DNA of 64,000 nt from Microbacterium sp. ABRD28 (GTDB taxonomy: Bacteria > Actinomycetota > Actinomycetes > Actinomycetales > Microbacteriaceae): positions 1,178,001 to 1,242,000 of the forward strand of contig NZ_CP031015.1 of NCBI RefSeq assembly GCF_003850245.1, given 5' to 3'. Both the position numbers and the translations under genes were made by a program. Numbering within the stretch: the first letter of the stretch is position 1; the number at the start of each line of letters is the position of its first letter. Of the stretch, positions 16,072 to 24,157 are shown piece after piece. Below the pieces are notes generated by a model, which did no database searches, was not told the origin of the DNA, and saw only the letters and a program-made list of their open reading frames with translations.

Positions 16072-17199
16072 TCAGCGTCCCGCGACGTCGACCAGGCGCT
16101 GAGTGGGCACGGCGCCGACGAGGATCCGCCCGTCGTCGGTGATCATCACGCTCACCAGAGAGGTCTGGACGACCCGGCCGCCGTCCACGGCGGTGGTGAC
16201 GCTGTCGAGCATCGCCTGCTGTTCGGCGTCCATCCCCGGGTTCGCCAGTTCGACCACGGCGGACCAGCCCTCACCGACGACGCGGGGTGCCGTCTCCTCC
16301 TGCGGCGTCGAGAGCTCGCCCTGTTCCCGGTCGATCGGAAGGGGCACGTCCTTCTCGGTCACCTCGAGGCCGGCGGCGGGTTCGAACGCGAAGACGCTCG
16401 CGTCGGGGGCCGAGAAGTCGACCTGCGTGAACGCGACCTGGAAGGCGGGCTCGGTGGCACCCCGAGCGGTGACGGAAGCCGAGAGGGCGACACCGGTCTC
16501 GCCATCGATGGCGAACCGCACGTCGCCGACCAGGGTGTCGTCGGTGCGGGGTGTCAGGACCAGCTCGTAGACCTCGCGTCCGGCGACCCGCGCGTCGGTG
16601 CCCACGGTCACCTCGGTGCTCTCGTCCAGGCGTGCGAGCGCCTCGTCGAGCATCTCGTCGGGGGTCGGCAGCGCGTCGCCGGCCTCGGGCTTCTCGGCGC
16701 CCTCTCCGTAGGTATCCCGCAGCTCTTCTTCGTCCGGCAGCACCAGCTTGGTCGCCGACTGGCTTTCGCTGTCGACGTACCAGACCTCGCCGGCCGCGCC
16801 GTCGACGTAGACGTTGCGCTCACCGAGTCGATCGAGCACCTGGAGACGTGCGCTGTCGCCGTCGAGATAGACCTTCGCGGTGTGCGAGCCGGTGACGAGT
16901 GAGACCAGATCCTCGATTTGCGCCGATGATGGGCCGTCGCCGGCGCCTTCCATCGGTCCGGTGAGGGCACCGATATCGGGTAGGCCCAGCTCCGACTTCT
17001 GCTCGATCGTGCCGCTGAGCGCCTCGACATCGCTCGCGCCCGCGAATGCGATGAGCTCTCGCGGGGTCTTATCGGGAAGATCGACGGCGCCGCTGGCGGC
17101 CATCGGCACGGCGATCGCCGCACCCGCGAGCAAGGGCACGGCCACGACGGAGGTCCAGATCACTGGACGACGAACGCGTGCGCGAGGGCCGGGGCTCAT
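16072..17199 (-). CDS. LolA-like lipoprotein-sorting family protein (exported, membrane-anchored)
   Basis: 375 residues. One N-terminal hydrophobic segment (about residues 13-35) is followed by a large extracytoplasmic beta-rich domain that includes NVYVDGAAGEVWYVDSES and VAGREVYELVLTPR. The arrangement matches actinobacterial proteins with a LolA/RseB-like fold. These bind lipidated or hydrophobic ligands at the outer face of the membrane. It starts the operon with the ABC exporter, so it may hand substrates over or sense them. Function is inferred from fold and context. Confidence 0.75.
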   Translation of the reverse strand: MSPGPRARVRRPVIWTSVVAVPLLAGAAIAVPMAASGAVDLPDKTPRELIAFAGASDVEALSGTIEQKSELGLPDIGALTGPMEGAGDGPSSAQIEDLVSLVTGSHTAKVYLDGDSARLQVLDRLGERNVYVDGAAGEVWYVDSESQSATKLVLPDEEELRDTYGEGAEKPEAGDALPTPDEMLDEALARLDESTEVTVGTDARVAGREVYELVLTPRTDDTLVGDVRFAIDGETGVALSASVTARGATEPAFQVAFTQVDFSAPDASVFAFEPAAGLEVTEKDVPLPIDREQGELSTPQEETAPRVVGEGWSAVVELANPGMDAEQQAMLDSVTTAVDGGRVVQTSLVSVMITDDGRILVGAVPTQRLVDVAGR

Positions 17200-17237
17200 G
17201 CGACTAGGCTACGCCGGTCGGGGGATTCCGACCCGGG

Positions 17238-18512
17238 TCACGGCGAACCCTCAGGATGCCGCGCGTCGCGCAGCGGCGAGATCACGACGACGAGGGCGGC
17301 GACGGCGAAGATGCCGGCGGCGACGCCGATCGTGGGCTGAAATCCCAGCCAGGTCATGAGGACGCCGGCGAAGAGCGCTCCGAAGAAGAAGACGACGCGG
17401 TTCATCGTGCGGATCGTGGAGTTCATCCGTCCCTGAATGCTGTCCGGGGCGACGGCCTGGCGGTAGGAGATGTCGTTCGCGTCTTCGAGTCCCATGCCCA
17501 GACCGGAGAGAAGCTGGACCAGACCGACCACGACGAGCACCGGTGCGGTGCCGCTGGCGGCGGTCAACGGCGCCAGCGCGAGGACGAGCCAGGGGATGGC
17601 CACAAGAGTGCGTCCGAGGAAGATGGCGCGTCCTGCGCCGAGGCGCGCACCGACGCGCGGTGCGATCAGGGCGCCGGCGAAGCCGCCGATCCCCCCGGCG
17701 GCGAGGGCGAGGCCGAACGCCCACGAGGGCAGACCGAGCTCACGCAGGACGTAGACCGCGAGCACGGTGGTCACGATGCTGTTGGCCAGGAACCACACGT
17801 GAATCGAGATCGCGAGAGGGCGCAGCGTGCGGTGCCGGTAGGTGTAGCGCATCCCCTCGACGATGTCGTGGCCGACGTGTCGTCCCGGAGGGCGCGGGGC
17901 GCTTCGTGGCTCGGTGATCGCGATGCGGGATTGCAGGATCGCGGCGATCGCGTTGATGACCGCCTCGATCACGAACAGGATCGAGGGCCCGACGAGGTTG
18001 AGGAGGAGACCGCCGAGGGCGGGTCCTGCGGTTCCCGCGACGGTTTCGCTCTGGCCGAGGCGCGCATTGGCCTGGACGAGAGAGCGTCGCGGCACGATCC
18101 GGGGGAGGAGGGGTTGCGCGGCGGAGTCGGCGAACAGGGTGAGCACGCCAAGGGCCAGGGTCACGACCGCGAGAGTCCAGAAGTCGAGAATGCCCGTGAC
18201 GAGGAGGATCGCGAGGACGACGAAAGCAAGAACCCGTCCGATGCTGGTGAGGACGAGTGTGCGCTGCCGTCGCCAGCGATCCATGAGGGCGCCGACGATG
18301 AGGCCGAGGAACAGGTAGGGCACGACGCTGAGGGCGCTCAGGATGCTGATCTGGGCGGGCGTCGCGGCGAGAACGGTGACGATGATGACCTGGATGGCGA
18401 CGGTCGCCATGGAGCCGCCGACCGCTCGGAGAGTGGACGCGCCCCAGAAGTAGGCGAAGGGTCGCAACCGCAGGATCTCGCCGTCCCGACCGGCTCCGTC
18501 GCGCATCCCCAC
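17238..18512 (-). CDS. MFS transporter (EntS/MFS_3-like)
   Basis: 424 residues with about twelve hydrophobic segments. The short cytoplasmic loop ALMDRWRRQRTL after span 2 is the MFS motif A region. The central part PLLPRIVPRRSLVQANARLGQ and the later AVAPDSIQGRMNSTIRTMN are characteristic of the MFS_3 group, which includes the enterobactin exporter EntS. It is a probable drug/siderophore exporter; the substrate is not known. The next gene on the strand starts 38 bp downstream. Confidence 0.88.
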   Translation of the reverse strand: MGMRDGAGRDGEILRLRPFAYFWGASTLRAVGGSMATVAIQVIIVTVLAATPAQISILSALSVVPYLFLGLIVGALMDRWRRQRTLVLTSIGRVLAFVVLAILLVTGILDFWTLAVVTLALGVLTLFADSAAQPLLPRIVPRRSLVQANARLGQSETVAGTAGPALGGLLLNLVGPSILFVIEAVINAIAAILQSRIAITEPRSAPRPPGRHVGHDIVEGMRYTYRHRTLRPLAISIHVWFLANSIVTTVLAVYVLRELGLPSWAFGLALAAGGIGGFAGALIAPRVGARLGAGRAIFLGRTLVAIPWLVLALAPLTAASGTAPVLVVVGLVQLLSGLGMGLEDANDISYRQAVAPDSIQGRMNSTIRTMNRVVFFFGALFAGVLMTWLGFQPTIGVAAGIFAVAALVVVISPLRDARHPEGSP

Positions 18513-18587
18513 AGACTAGGTGTTGCCCCCGAATGTCATCCTTTCGGGGGACGCGAAGCGTCTGCGCCCTCTTCTAGCCTGATCGGC

Positions 18588-18872
18588 ATGACTGACGTCC
18601 TGGGCTGGGGAACCGTCCTGCTCGTGCTCTGCATCCCCGTCGTCTTCGTCGCCGTGGGCGTCGCCTCGCTGCGGCACCGCGCCGACGCCGACGGCTCGCC
18701 GTCGTCATCCGGGGGTCTTCTCGGCTTCGACGAACTGTTCCACCCGGCTGCTCACGACGCACGGCTGGCGTGGGAGTCCGAGCAGCAGATCCCCGTTCCC
18801 GCCCCGACGCCCGATCGTGGTCCCGGTGTCATCGCGGACGGGAAGACGATCGTCATCGACGTCGGCGACTGA
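18588..18872 (+). CDS. Small single-span membrane protein, hypothetical
   Basis: 94 residues from the ATG at 18588. A hydrophobic segment at about residues 8-26 (GTVLLVLCIPVVFVAVGVA) is followed by an arginine, so the C-terminal 65 residues should be cytoplasmic. They are acidic and proline-rich and end in a short strand-like GKTIVIDVGD. No family is recognised. It is divergent from the MFS gene and just upstream of the terpene-cyclase-fold gene. Confidence 0.7.
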   Translation: MTDVLGWGTVLLVLCIPVVFVAVGVASLRHRADADGSPSSSGGLLGFDELFHPAAHDARLAWESEQQIPVPAPTPDRGPGVIADGKTIVIDVGD

Positions 18873-18916
18873 ACGACCGGTTTCGGATGTCAGATCCGGG
18901 GACTACCGTCCCACCC

Positions 18917-19900
18917 ATGGCGATCGATGAGCGCACGCTGGCCTGGATGCTCGACACCGACCCCGCTCTGCGGTGGCAGGTGGAGAAAGATATCGCCCAC
19001 GCGCCGCCCGAGATCTGGCAGGCCACCCGGGCGCGCGTGCCTCGCGAGGGGTGGGGTGCGCTGCTGCTGTCGACGCAGGACGCCGACGGGCAGTGGGCGG
19101 GGGGTGCGTACTTCCCGGCGGGATACTTCGACAGCGAGGAGGCGCAGCAGCCGGGTCAGCCCTGGAATGCCACGACGTGGACCCTGAAGGACTTGCGCGA
19201 GTTCGGCGTGCCCGCCGATGCTCTCGGCGACACCGCCGAAAAGCTCGCGCAGAACAGCCGCTGGGAGTACGACGACCTGCCCTACTGGGCTGGTGAAGTG
19301 GACGTCTGCATCAACTCCTTCACCCTCGCCAACGGGGCCTGGCTGGGCGTCGACATGTCCGGACTGGCGGAGTGGTTCCGCGAGCACCGCCTGGCCGACG
19401 GCGGATGGAACTGCGAGGCCGAGGAGGGCGATTCGGTACGGTCGTCGTTCCACTCCACGTTGAATGCGCTGCGCGGCCTCCTCGCCTATCAACGGCTGAC
19501 CGGCGACGGCACGCTCACCGAGGTGCGCCGCACGGGAGAGGAGTACCTCCTGTCTCGGAAGCTTCTGTACCGGGCGTCGACCGGTGAGCCGGTTGCGCCC
19601 TTCGCCACCCACTTCCTCTTCCCGAATCGCCACGTCTACAGCGCGCTCGCGGCGCTCGACTACTTCCGCGACGCCGCGGAGTACGACGGCCTCCCACCTG
19701 ACGAACGACTCGCCGAGGCCATCGAGGTCGTCCGCGACCAGCGACAGCCCGACGGAACCTGGATCCAGTCACGTCGCCTGCCCGGACGGGTGTGGTTCCA
19801 CATGGATGTTCCGGAGGGTGAGCCGTCCCCATGGCTGACGCTGATCGGCACCCGGGTGCTGGCGTGGTGGGATGCGGCGCACGACGTCGCTGTCGCGTGA
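18917..19900 (+). CDS. Prenyltransferase/squalene-cyclase-like (alpha/alpha barrel) protein
   Basis: 327 residues from the ATG at 18917; an in-frame ATG at 18887 would add 10 residues, and neither has a strong ribosome site. It contains repeated QW-like motifs (STQDADGQWAGGAYFP, EHRLADGGWNCEAEEG, DQRQPDGTWIQSR) of the terpene-cyclase toroid fold. It is half the size of squalene-hopene cyclases and lacks the DxDD catalytic motif, so real cyclase activity is doubtful. Actual function unknown. Confidence 0.8.
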   Translation: MAIDERTLAWMLDTDPALRWQVEKDIAHAPPEIWQATRARVPREGWGALLLSTQDADGQWAGGAYFPAGYFDSEEAQQPGQPWNATTWTLKDLREFGVPADALGDTAEKLAQNSRWEYDDLPYWAGEVDVCINSFTLANGAWLGVDMSGLAEWFREHRLADGGWNCEAEEGDSVRSSFHSTLNALRGLLAYQRLTGDGTLTEVRRTGEEYLLSRKLLYRASTGEPVAPFATHFLFPNRHVYSALAALDYFRDAAEYDGLPPDERLAEAIEVVRDQRQPDGTWIQSRRLPGRVWFHMDVPEGEPSPWLTLIGTRVLAWWDAAHDVAVA

Positions 19901-19917
19901 GCCGAGCGTCTGGGGCG

Positions 19918-20282
19918 TCAGCTTTTCGCGCCGGTGAGGGCGAGCGTCCCGCCGAGGCCGATCATCATCACGCCACCCGTACCGGACATCGTCGCCATGC
20001 GGCGGGGTGAGGTCGCGAAACACGCTCGCGCGGTTCCGGCGGCGAGCGCCCAGGCGCTGTCACAGACCAGGGCCAGCGCTTGGAAGATCAGCCCGAGCAC
20101 CAGCAGCTGCGCCCAGACGGCGCCCGCTGCGGGCTCGACGAACTGGGGCAGGACCGCCACGAAGAAGGCAATGGTCTTCGGGTTCGTCAGTCCCACGATG
20201 AACCCCTGGCGAGGCGATCCGACACCGCCACGAGCGCGTCGGTGCCGCGTCGACGCCTGCCGTCGGCACGCGGCGACTGCTT
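19918..20282 (-). pseudogene. LysE-family exporter remnant (C-terminal half)
   Basis: The reverse strand encodes about 100 residues that match only the second half of LysE/RhtB amino acid exporters: RQGFIVGLTNPKTIAFFVAV, then three more hydrophobic segments. The family is normally about 205 residues, so roughly the first 100, with the first three spans and start, are missing. The upstream end runs directly into the beginning of a quinol monooxygenase gene in another frame. The missing parts were probably lost in one deletion. Confidence 0.75.
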
Positions 20283-20390
20283 CAGGCACCCGATGTCGGC
20301 GAGCGGAGCACCCGGCCGGGTCAGAAGAGCGATCAGCTCGTCGCGCTTTCCGGGCACGGCGCCCAGCGTTCCCACGTTCACGAAGGTCAT
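20283..20390 (-). pseudogene. Putative quinol monooxygenase (ABM family) N-terminal remnant
   Basis: From the ATG at 20390 the first 36 codons read MTFVNVGTLGAVPGKRDELI and continue to LADIGCL. This is the start of an antibiotic-biosynthesis-monooxygenase-type protein of about 95-100 residues. After that the frame turns into arginine-rich nonsense, and at the same place LysE homology begins in a different frame. The gene is truncated and should be non-functional. Confidence 0.7.
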
Positions 20391-20448
20391 GCCGTGGACG
20401 ATACCCGCGACCACCCCCACTGGCGTCGGGCGATGCGTCCGGAGCTCA

Positions 20449-20538
20449 CGGGTCGGCGTGCCACGTGGTGCTGACCGCCTCCGAGACCATCGGATAGCGG
20501 AAGAGCTGCGCCTGCTCGATCAGCCGACGCGCCCGGCT
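20449..20538 (-). pseudogene. Possible C-terminal gene fragment
   Basis: Directly after the DUF1801 stop, the reverse strand stays open for 29 codons with protein-like composition (RARRLIEQAQLFRYPMVSEA, then ending STTWHADP) and then stops. It has no start or ribosome site. It may be the tail of another lost gene in this decayed stretch. Family not recognised. Confidence 0.3.
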
Positions 20539-21006
20539 TCAGCCCTCCGCCGCCACCGCCTTGCGGATGAGCCCGCGGATCTTCTTCTCCGCAGCCTCGG
20601 TCATCTCGAGCAGGGCGAACGAGACGGCCCACATGTCGCCGTCGTCGATCGCGGCGTCCTCGGCGAAGTTCACCGTGCCGTACCGGGTGTCGAACTTCGA
20701 CGCCGGCTGGTAGAAGAGGATGTTCTTGCCGTCCTGGGCATAGGTGGGGAACCCGTACCAGGTCTTCGGGTCGAGGCCGGGTGCCTCTTCACTGACCATG
20801 ACGTGCAGGCGTTCGGCGATGACCCGATCGGTCTCGGGCAGTTCGGCGATAGCGGTGAGGCACGCTTCGAGCTCCTTCGCCTTCTTCGCGGCGCCCTTCA
20901 CGCCCTTCATCGACCGCAGCTCCTCGGCGCGCTGCTGCATCGCCGCGCGCTCGGTGTCGCTGAACCCGGACTTCGTCGTGGAGCTCTCCGGTGCCATCTC
21001 AGGCAT
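20539..21006 (-). CDS. DUF1801-type protein
   Basis: 155 residues. The N-terminal third is basic and helical (MQQRAEELRSMKG, KAAKKAKELE-like). The rest has the DUF1801 pattern: IAELPETDRVIAERLHVMV, PKTWYGFPTYAQDGKNILFY, then a C-terminal helix rich in lysine. The family is related to the YdhG/frataxin-like iron chaperone fold; a direct function is not established. The ATG lies 8 bp inside the VOC gene, so translation is coupled. An alternative start is MAPESS at 20994. Confidence 0.8.
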   Translation of the reverse strand: MPEMAPESSTTKSGFSDTERAAMQQRAEELRSMKGVKGAAKKAKELEACLTAIAELPETDRVIAERLHVMVSEEAPGLDPKTWYGFPTYAQDGKNILFYQPASKFDTRYGTVNFAEDAAIDDGDMWAVSFALLEMTEAAEKKIRGLIRKAVAAEG

Positions 21007-21415
21007 CCCCTCTCTGCTGGAGGCGGATCAGATTGCCCGCCGGGTCTCGGAACGCCGCGTCGCGGACGCCGTAGTCCTGCTCGATCGGCTCTTGGACGAT
21101 GTCGGCGCCCGCCGCCTCGACGCGCTCGAAGGCGGCGTCGAGGTCATCCGTGGCGAGATTCACCCCGAAGTAGCTCCCCTTCGCGATGACGCCGAGCAGC
21201 ATGTCGCGCTCGTCGTCGGAGATGTCGTTCCCGACGGCCGGCGGGTGGAGCACGATCGCGGTGTCGGGCTGGCCTGCGGGGCCGACGGTGATCCAGCGCA
21301 TGTCCTCATAGCCGACGTCGAGCCTGACCTCGAAGCCGAGCACATCGCGATAGAAGATCAGGGATGCCTCGGGGTCGGTGTGCGGCAGGAAACTCGAGTG
21401 AATCGTGATGTCCAT
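20999..21415 (-). CDS. VOC family (glyoxalase-like) protein
   Basis: 138 residues, one vicinal-oxygen-chelate unit pair. The N-terminal strand ITIHSSFLPHTDPEASLIFYRD and the closing segment YGVRDAAFRDPAGNLIRLQQ are the usual VOC motifs, and a metal-ligand His and Glu are plausible. The metabolic reaction cannot be assigned. The gene sits 21 bp downstream of an AraC regulator and overlaps the DUF1801 gene by 8 bp, which gives a three-gene operon often seen in actinobacteria. Confidence 0.87.
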   Translation of the reverse strand: MDITIHSSFLPHTDPEASLIFYRDVLGFEVRLDVGYEDMRWITVGPAGQPDTAIVLHPPAVGNDISDDERDMLLGVIAKGSYFGVNLATDDLDAAFERVEAAGADIVQEPIEQDYGVRDAAFRDPAGNLIRLQQRGDA

Positions 21416-21436
21416 GGCTTCACGCTAGAGCCCGCG

Positions 21437-21856
21437 TCATCGCGGCGCTTCTCGATTCCTGATCGGTCTGGTCACCTGCCGGGCGATGCAGGGCAGCATC
21501 CCGGGCCGGAACGGCGCGCCGCGCTCACGATAGACGCTGGGAGGCACACCGACCAGCTCGGTGAAGCGCGTGCTGAAGGTGCCGAGCGATTGGCATCCGA
21601 CCTCGAAGCAGACCTCCGTCACTGTGAGATCGCCGCGACGCAGGAGGGCCATCGCCCGTTCGATGCGACGCGTCATCAGATACGCATACGGCGACTCGCC
21701 GTACGCGAGGTGGAACTGGCGGCTGAGGTGTCCTGCCGACATGTGCACGCCGCGGGCGAGGGCGCTGATATCGAGGGGCTGGGCGTACTCGCGGTCCATC
21801 CTGTCTCTCACCCGGCGCATCAGCACGAGTGTCTCGAGGTCGGGTCGCTTGCCCAC
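21437..21856 (-). CDS. AraC family transcriptional regulator
   Basis: 139 residues, essentially only the double helix-turn-helix DNA-binding part. The first HTH is ISALARGVHMSAGHLSRQF and the second VTEVCFEVGCQSLGTFSTRF, with the conserved linker around YAYLMTRRIERAMALLRR. A ligand-binding domain is absent, so it may respond through a partner or act constitutively. It starts the AraC-VOC-DUF1801 operon and probably controls it. Confidence 0.87.
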   Translation of the reverse strand: MGKRPDLETLVLMRRVRDRMDREYAQPLDISALARGVHMSAGHLSRQFHLAYGESPYAYLMTRRIERAMALLRRGDLTVTEVCFEVGCQSLGTFSTRFTELVGVPPSVYRERGAPFRPGMLPCIARQVTRPIRNREAPR

Positions 21857-21904
21857 GCCCCGATGATCGCACGAGGCGACCGGGTCGTGTCGACCGCCGC
21901 TTCG

Positions 21905-22075
21905 TCACTCCTTGTCGATGATGGCGTCTTCCGCCGTGGCCATCGCCGCCGCGCCCTCCTCCGGGGATTCCGAGCCGGCGTCGGCCGCGGAGTTCTTCTC
22001 TCCGTCCGCGAGGGGCTCGGAGCTGCCCGACCGGTCGTCGCCCGATCGGTCGTCGGTGTCGTTCTTGTCGGTCAT
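21905..22075 (-). CDS. Small acidic hypothetical protein
   Basis: 56 residues from the ATG at 22075, with AGGAGACAGC just upstream. The sequence is very hydrophilic and acidic, rich in Asp, Ser, Glu and Ala (TDKNDTDDRSGDDRSG near the start, ending EDAIIDKE), and is probably disordered. Codon use fits the genome's high GC3. No family is recognised. It lies between the AraC gene and the desaturase. Confidence 0.55.
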   Translation of the reverse strand: MTDKNDTDDRSGDDRSGSSEPLADGEKNSAADAGSESPEEGAAAMATAEDAIIDKE

Positions 22076-22093
22076 GCTGTCTCCTGATCGTCG

Positions 22094-22158
22094 TCAGCCC
22101 GAGGGGTTGTCCACGGGGCGGTCGTCCTCATCGGTGGTCTCGGGCTGCGTGTTGTCAT
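22094..22158 (-). other. Possible frameshifted micro-ORF
   Basis: An ATG at 22158 with AGGAG six bases upstream is followed by an acidic reading frame DNTQPETTDEDDRPVDNPSG that ends in TGA at 22094. The ATG is one base out of frame with it. The composition is like the small acidic protein next to it. It may be a short gene broken by a one-base change or a chance pattern. Confidence 0.25.
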
Positions 22159-22222
22159 GGATGTCTCCTGTGATGTCGTTTCATACGCCGCGTTGTGCGG
22201 CGGGGTCCTGCGGGGTACGAGG

Positions 22223-23311
22223 TCACAGGCTCCGGCGCTGAGCGACGAGCGGGCAGTCGAAGGGGTCTCGTTCGCCGAGGCCGACGCGGTTGATGTAGCG
22301 CACCACGATCGTGTACGACGCGAGCAGACCCGTCTCGGTGTAGGGGATGCCGAGCCGGAGACAGTAAGCGCGGACGATCGGTGCCGCGTGGCGAAGGTGC
22401 GGGCGCGGCATCGAGGGGAAGAGATGATGCTCGATCTGATAGTTCAGGCCCCCCATGAACGTGTCGACGAAGCGACCGCCACGGATGTTGCGGCTCATGA
22501 GCACCTGGCGATGGAGGAAGTCGAGCTTGAGCCCGGCGGGCACGAGCGGCATCCCTTTGTGGTTGGGCGCGAACGACGCGCCCATGTACACCCCGAACAC
22601 GCCGAGCTGCACGACCAGGAACACCACGGCGATGCCGGGTGAGAGGACCAAGAACACCAGCGCGAGGAATCCACCGATCCGGATCGCGAGGAAGAGGATC
22701 TCGACCCAGCGGCGCTCGACGGGCTCGCGCCTCAGCACTCGCGCGAGCCCCGACGCATGAAGAGAGATCCCCTCGAGCAGCAGCACGGGGAAGAAGAATG
22801 CTCCCTGGTGGCTCACCAACCATCTCGAAACCGGTCCGCGGCGCCGTTGCACCTGTTCGGGCGTGAAGGAGATCACCGGCAGTTCGATGTCGGGATCCGA
22901 GCCGATCTTGTTGGGGTTGGCGTGGTGTCGGGTGTGTTTGTGTCGCCACCACCCGTAGCTCATCCCCACCAGCAGGTCGCCGATCACCAGGCTCGTCCAG
23001 TCGTTCCACCTGCCTGAGACGAAGATCTGTCGATGAGCGGCGTCATGACCGAGGAAGGCGATCTGGGTGAAGATGACAGCGAACACGACGGCGGTGAACA
23101 GTTGCCACCAGCTGTCGCCGACGACGATGAACGCAGCCACTGCGGCGGCCAACGTCAGCGGCAGGAGCACGAGCTTTGACCAGTAGTAGCCGTACCGTCG
23201 TCGCAGCAGTCCGGCGCCGCGGATGCGCGCGGAAAGTGCGGTGAAGTCGCTGATCCCGGTGCCGCGCACCCGGGCGGACGAGCCCGTCGACATGACGTCG
23301 GCTTCAGTCAT
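22223..23311 (-). CDS. Membrane fatty acid desaturase
   Basis: 362 residues. All three histidine boxes of the integral-membrane desaturase family are present: GHDAAHRQ, RHKHTRHHANP and QIEHHLFPSMP. These hold the di-iron centre. Hydrophobic pairs lie before box 1 and between boxes 2 and 3. It should insert a double bond into an acyl chain at the membrane, adjusting lipid fluidity. The ATG at 23311 has GGAG upstream. A good promoter, TTGCCG-17-TAGCCT, precedes it. Confidence 0.92.
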   Translation of the reverse strand: MTEADVMSTGSSARVRGTGISDFTALSARIRGAGLLRRRYGYYWSKLVLLPLTLAAAVAAFIVVGDSWWQLFTAVVFAVIFTQIAFLGHDAAHRQIFVSGRWNDWTSLVIGDLLVGMSYGWWRHKHTRHHANPNKIGSDPDIELPVISFTPEQVQRRRGPVSRWLVSHQGAFFFPVLLLEGISLHASGLARVLRREPVERRWVEILFLAIRIGGFLALVFLVLSPGIAVVFLVVQLGVFGVYMGASFAPNHKGMPLVPAGLKLDFLHRQVLMSRNIRGGRFVDTFMGGLNYQIEHHLFPSMPRPHLRHAAPIVRAYCLRLGIPYTETGLLASYTIVVRYINRVGLGERDPFDCPLVAQRRSL

Positions 23312-23383
23312 GAGGTGCTCCAGTCCACGCGTCTACGTGCTCGATCGGGGAGAAGCGACCGAGGTCTGGGGCAACTTGTGTTC

Positions 23384-23412
23384 AGGCTACGTCCACGCTG
23401 CCGATACGGCAA
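23384..23412 (-). promoter_or_regulatory. Probable sigma-A promoter of the desaturase gene
   Basis: On the reverse strand TTGCCG (23412-23407) and TAGCCT (23389-23384) are separated by exactly 17 bp, 72 bp upstream of the desaturase start. TANNNT is the usual actinobacterial -10. Confidence 0.55.
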
Positions 23413-23448
23413 GGGAACCGGGTACGAGGGAGGTGGCGATCGCCGGAC

Positions 23449-24156
23449 TCAGACGGTGAGACGGCCGGTGATGATCGCGTCGGCGACGTCGCTCAGACGA
23501 GTCTGTGTGCTGCGGGCGTGGGCGCGGATCCGGTGGAACGCCGCTTCCATGTCGATGCCTTCGAGCTGGGCGACGTAGCCCTTCGCCTGTTCGATGACCA
23601 CCCGGCTGTCCAGAGCCCGCTGCAGCTGCGCCTGGGCGAGAACGGATTCTTCGACGGTGCGCTGCTGGAGGATGCTGATCGTCGCGATATCGGCGAGGGT
23701 CTTCGCTGCCGTGGCATCGGGCTCGTTCAGGGCACCGATCCGCTCGCCGAACAGGTTCAGCGATCCGATGGTGATGCTTCGCAGCCGCATCGGGATGGCG
23801 TGCATCGAGGCGAACCCCGACTCCGTCGCCGCGCTGGCGAAGGCCGGCCATCGGTCGGAGATGTGCGAGAGATCCGGGACCGAGACGACCTGACCTGTGG
23901 TGACCGCTTCGACGCACGGTCCCTCTCCGATACGAAGCTGCATCAGACCCACGAACTCGCTGCGCTCACTGGTCGAGACGATCACCTCCAGCTCGCCCCC
24001 GGGCCCGCGGAGCAGGATGCCGGCGGCGACGATGTCGAAGATCATGGTGCACTCGTCGATGAGCACCTGCAGAAGCTCGACGACGTCGAAGTCGTCCACG
24101 AGCGAGTCAGCCAGCGCCGCGACGGTGTGCAGCAGCTGATCTTCCCGGGTGCTCAT
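23449..24156 (-). CDS. GAF and ANTAR domain protein (second of tandem pair)
   Basis: 235 residues. The GAF domain spans about residues 20-165 (VVELLQVLIDECTMIFDIVAAGILLR and IGEGPCVEAVTTGQ). The C-terminal ANTAR helices are RALDSRVVIEQAKGYVAQ and MEAAFHRIRAHARSTQTRLSDVA. ANTAR domains bind paired-hairpin RNA and prevent termination, so it should act as a ligand-gated RNA-binding antiterminator. The start is 1 bp after the stop of the upstream paralogue. Confidence 0.9.
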   Translation of the reverse strand: MSTREDQLLHTVAALADSLVDDFDVVELLQVLIDECTMIFDIVAAGILLRGPGGELEVIVSTSERSEFVGLMQLRIGEGPCVEAVTTGQVVSVPDLSHISDRWPAFASAATESGFASMHAIPMRLRSITIGSLNLFGERIGALNEPDATAAKTLADIATISILQQRTVEESVLAQAQLQRALDSRVVIEQAKGYVAQLEGIDMEAAFHRIRAHARSTQTRLSDVADAIITGRLTV

Positions 24157-24157
24157 A

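Noticed and set aside
14962..16902. 646-codon forward frame
   Set aside because: It is antisense to the ABC ATPase and LolA-like genes, which carry clear motifs. Composition is Arg/Glu/His-rich without family features.
17256..18587. Forward frame continuous with the small membrane protein at 18588
   Set aside because: The upstream part is antisense to the MFS gene; only the portion from 18588 is protein-like.
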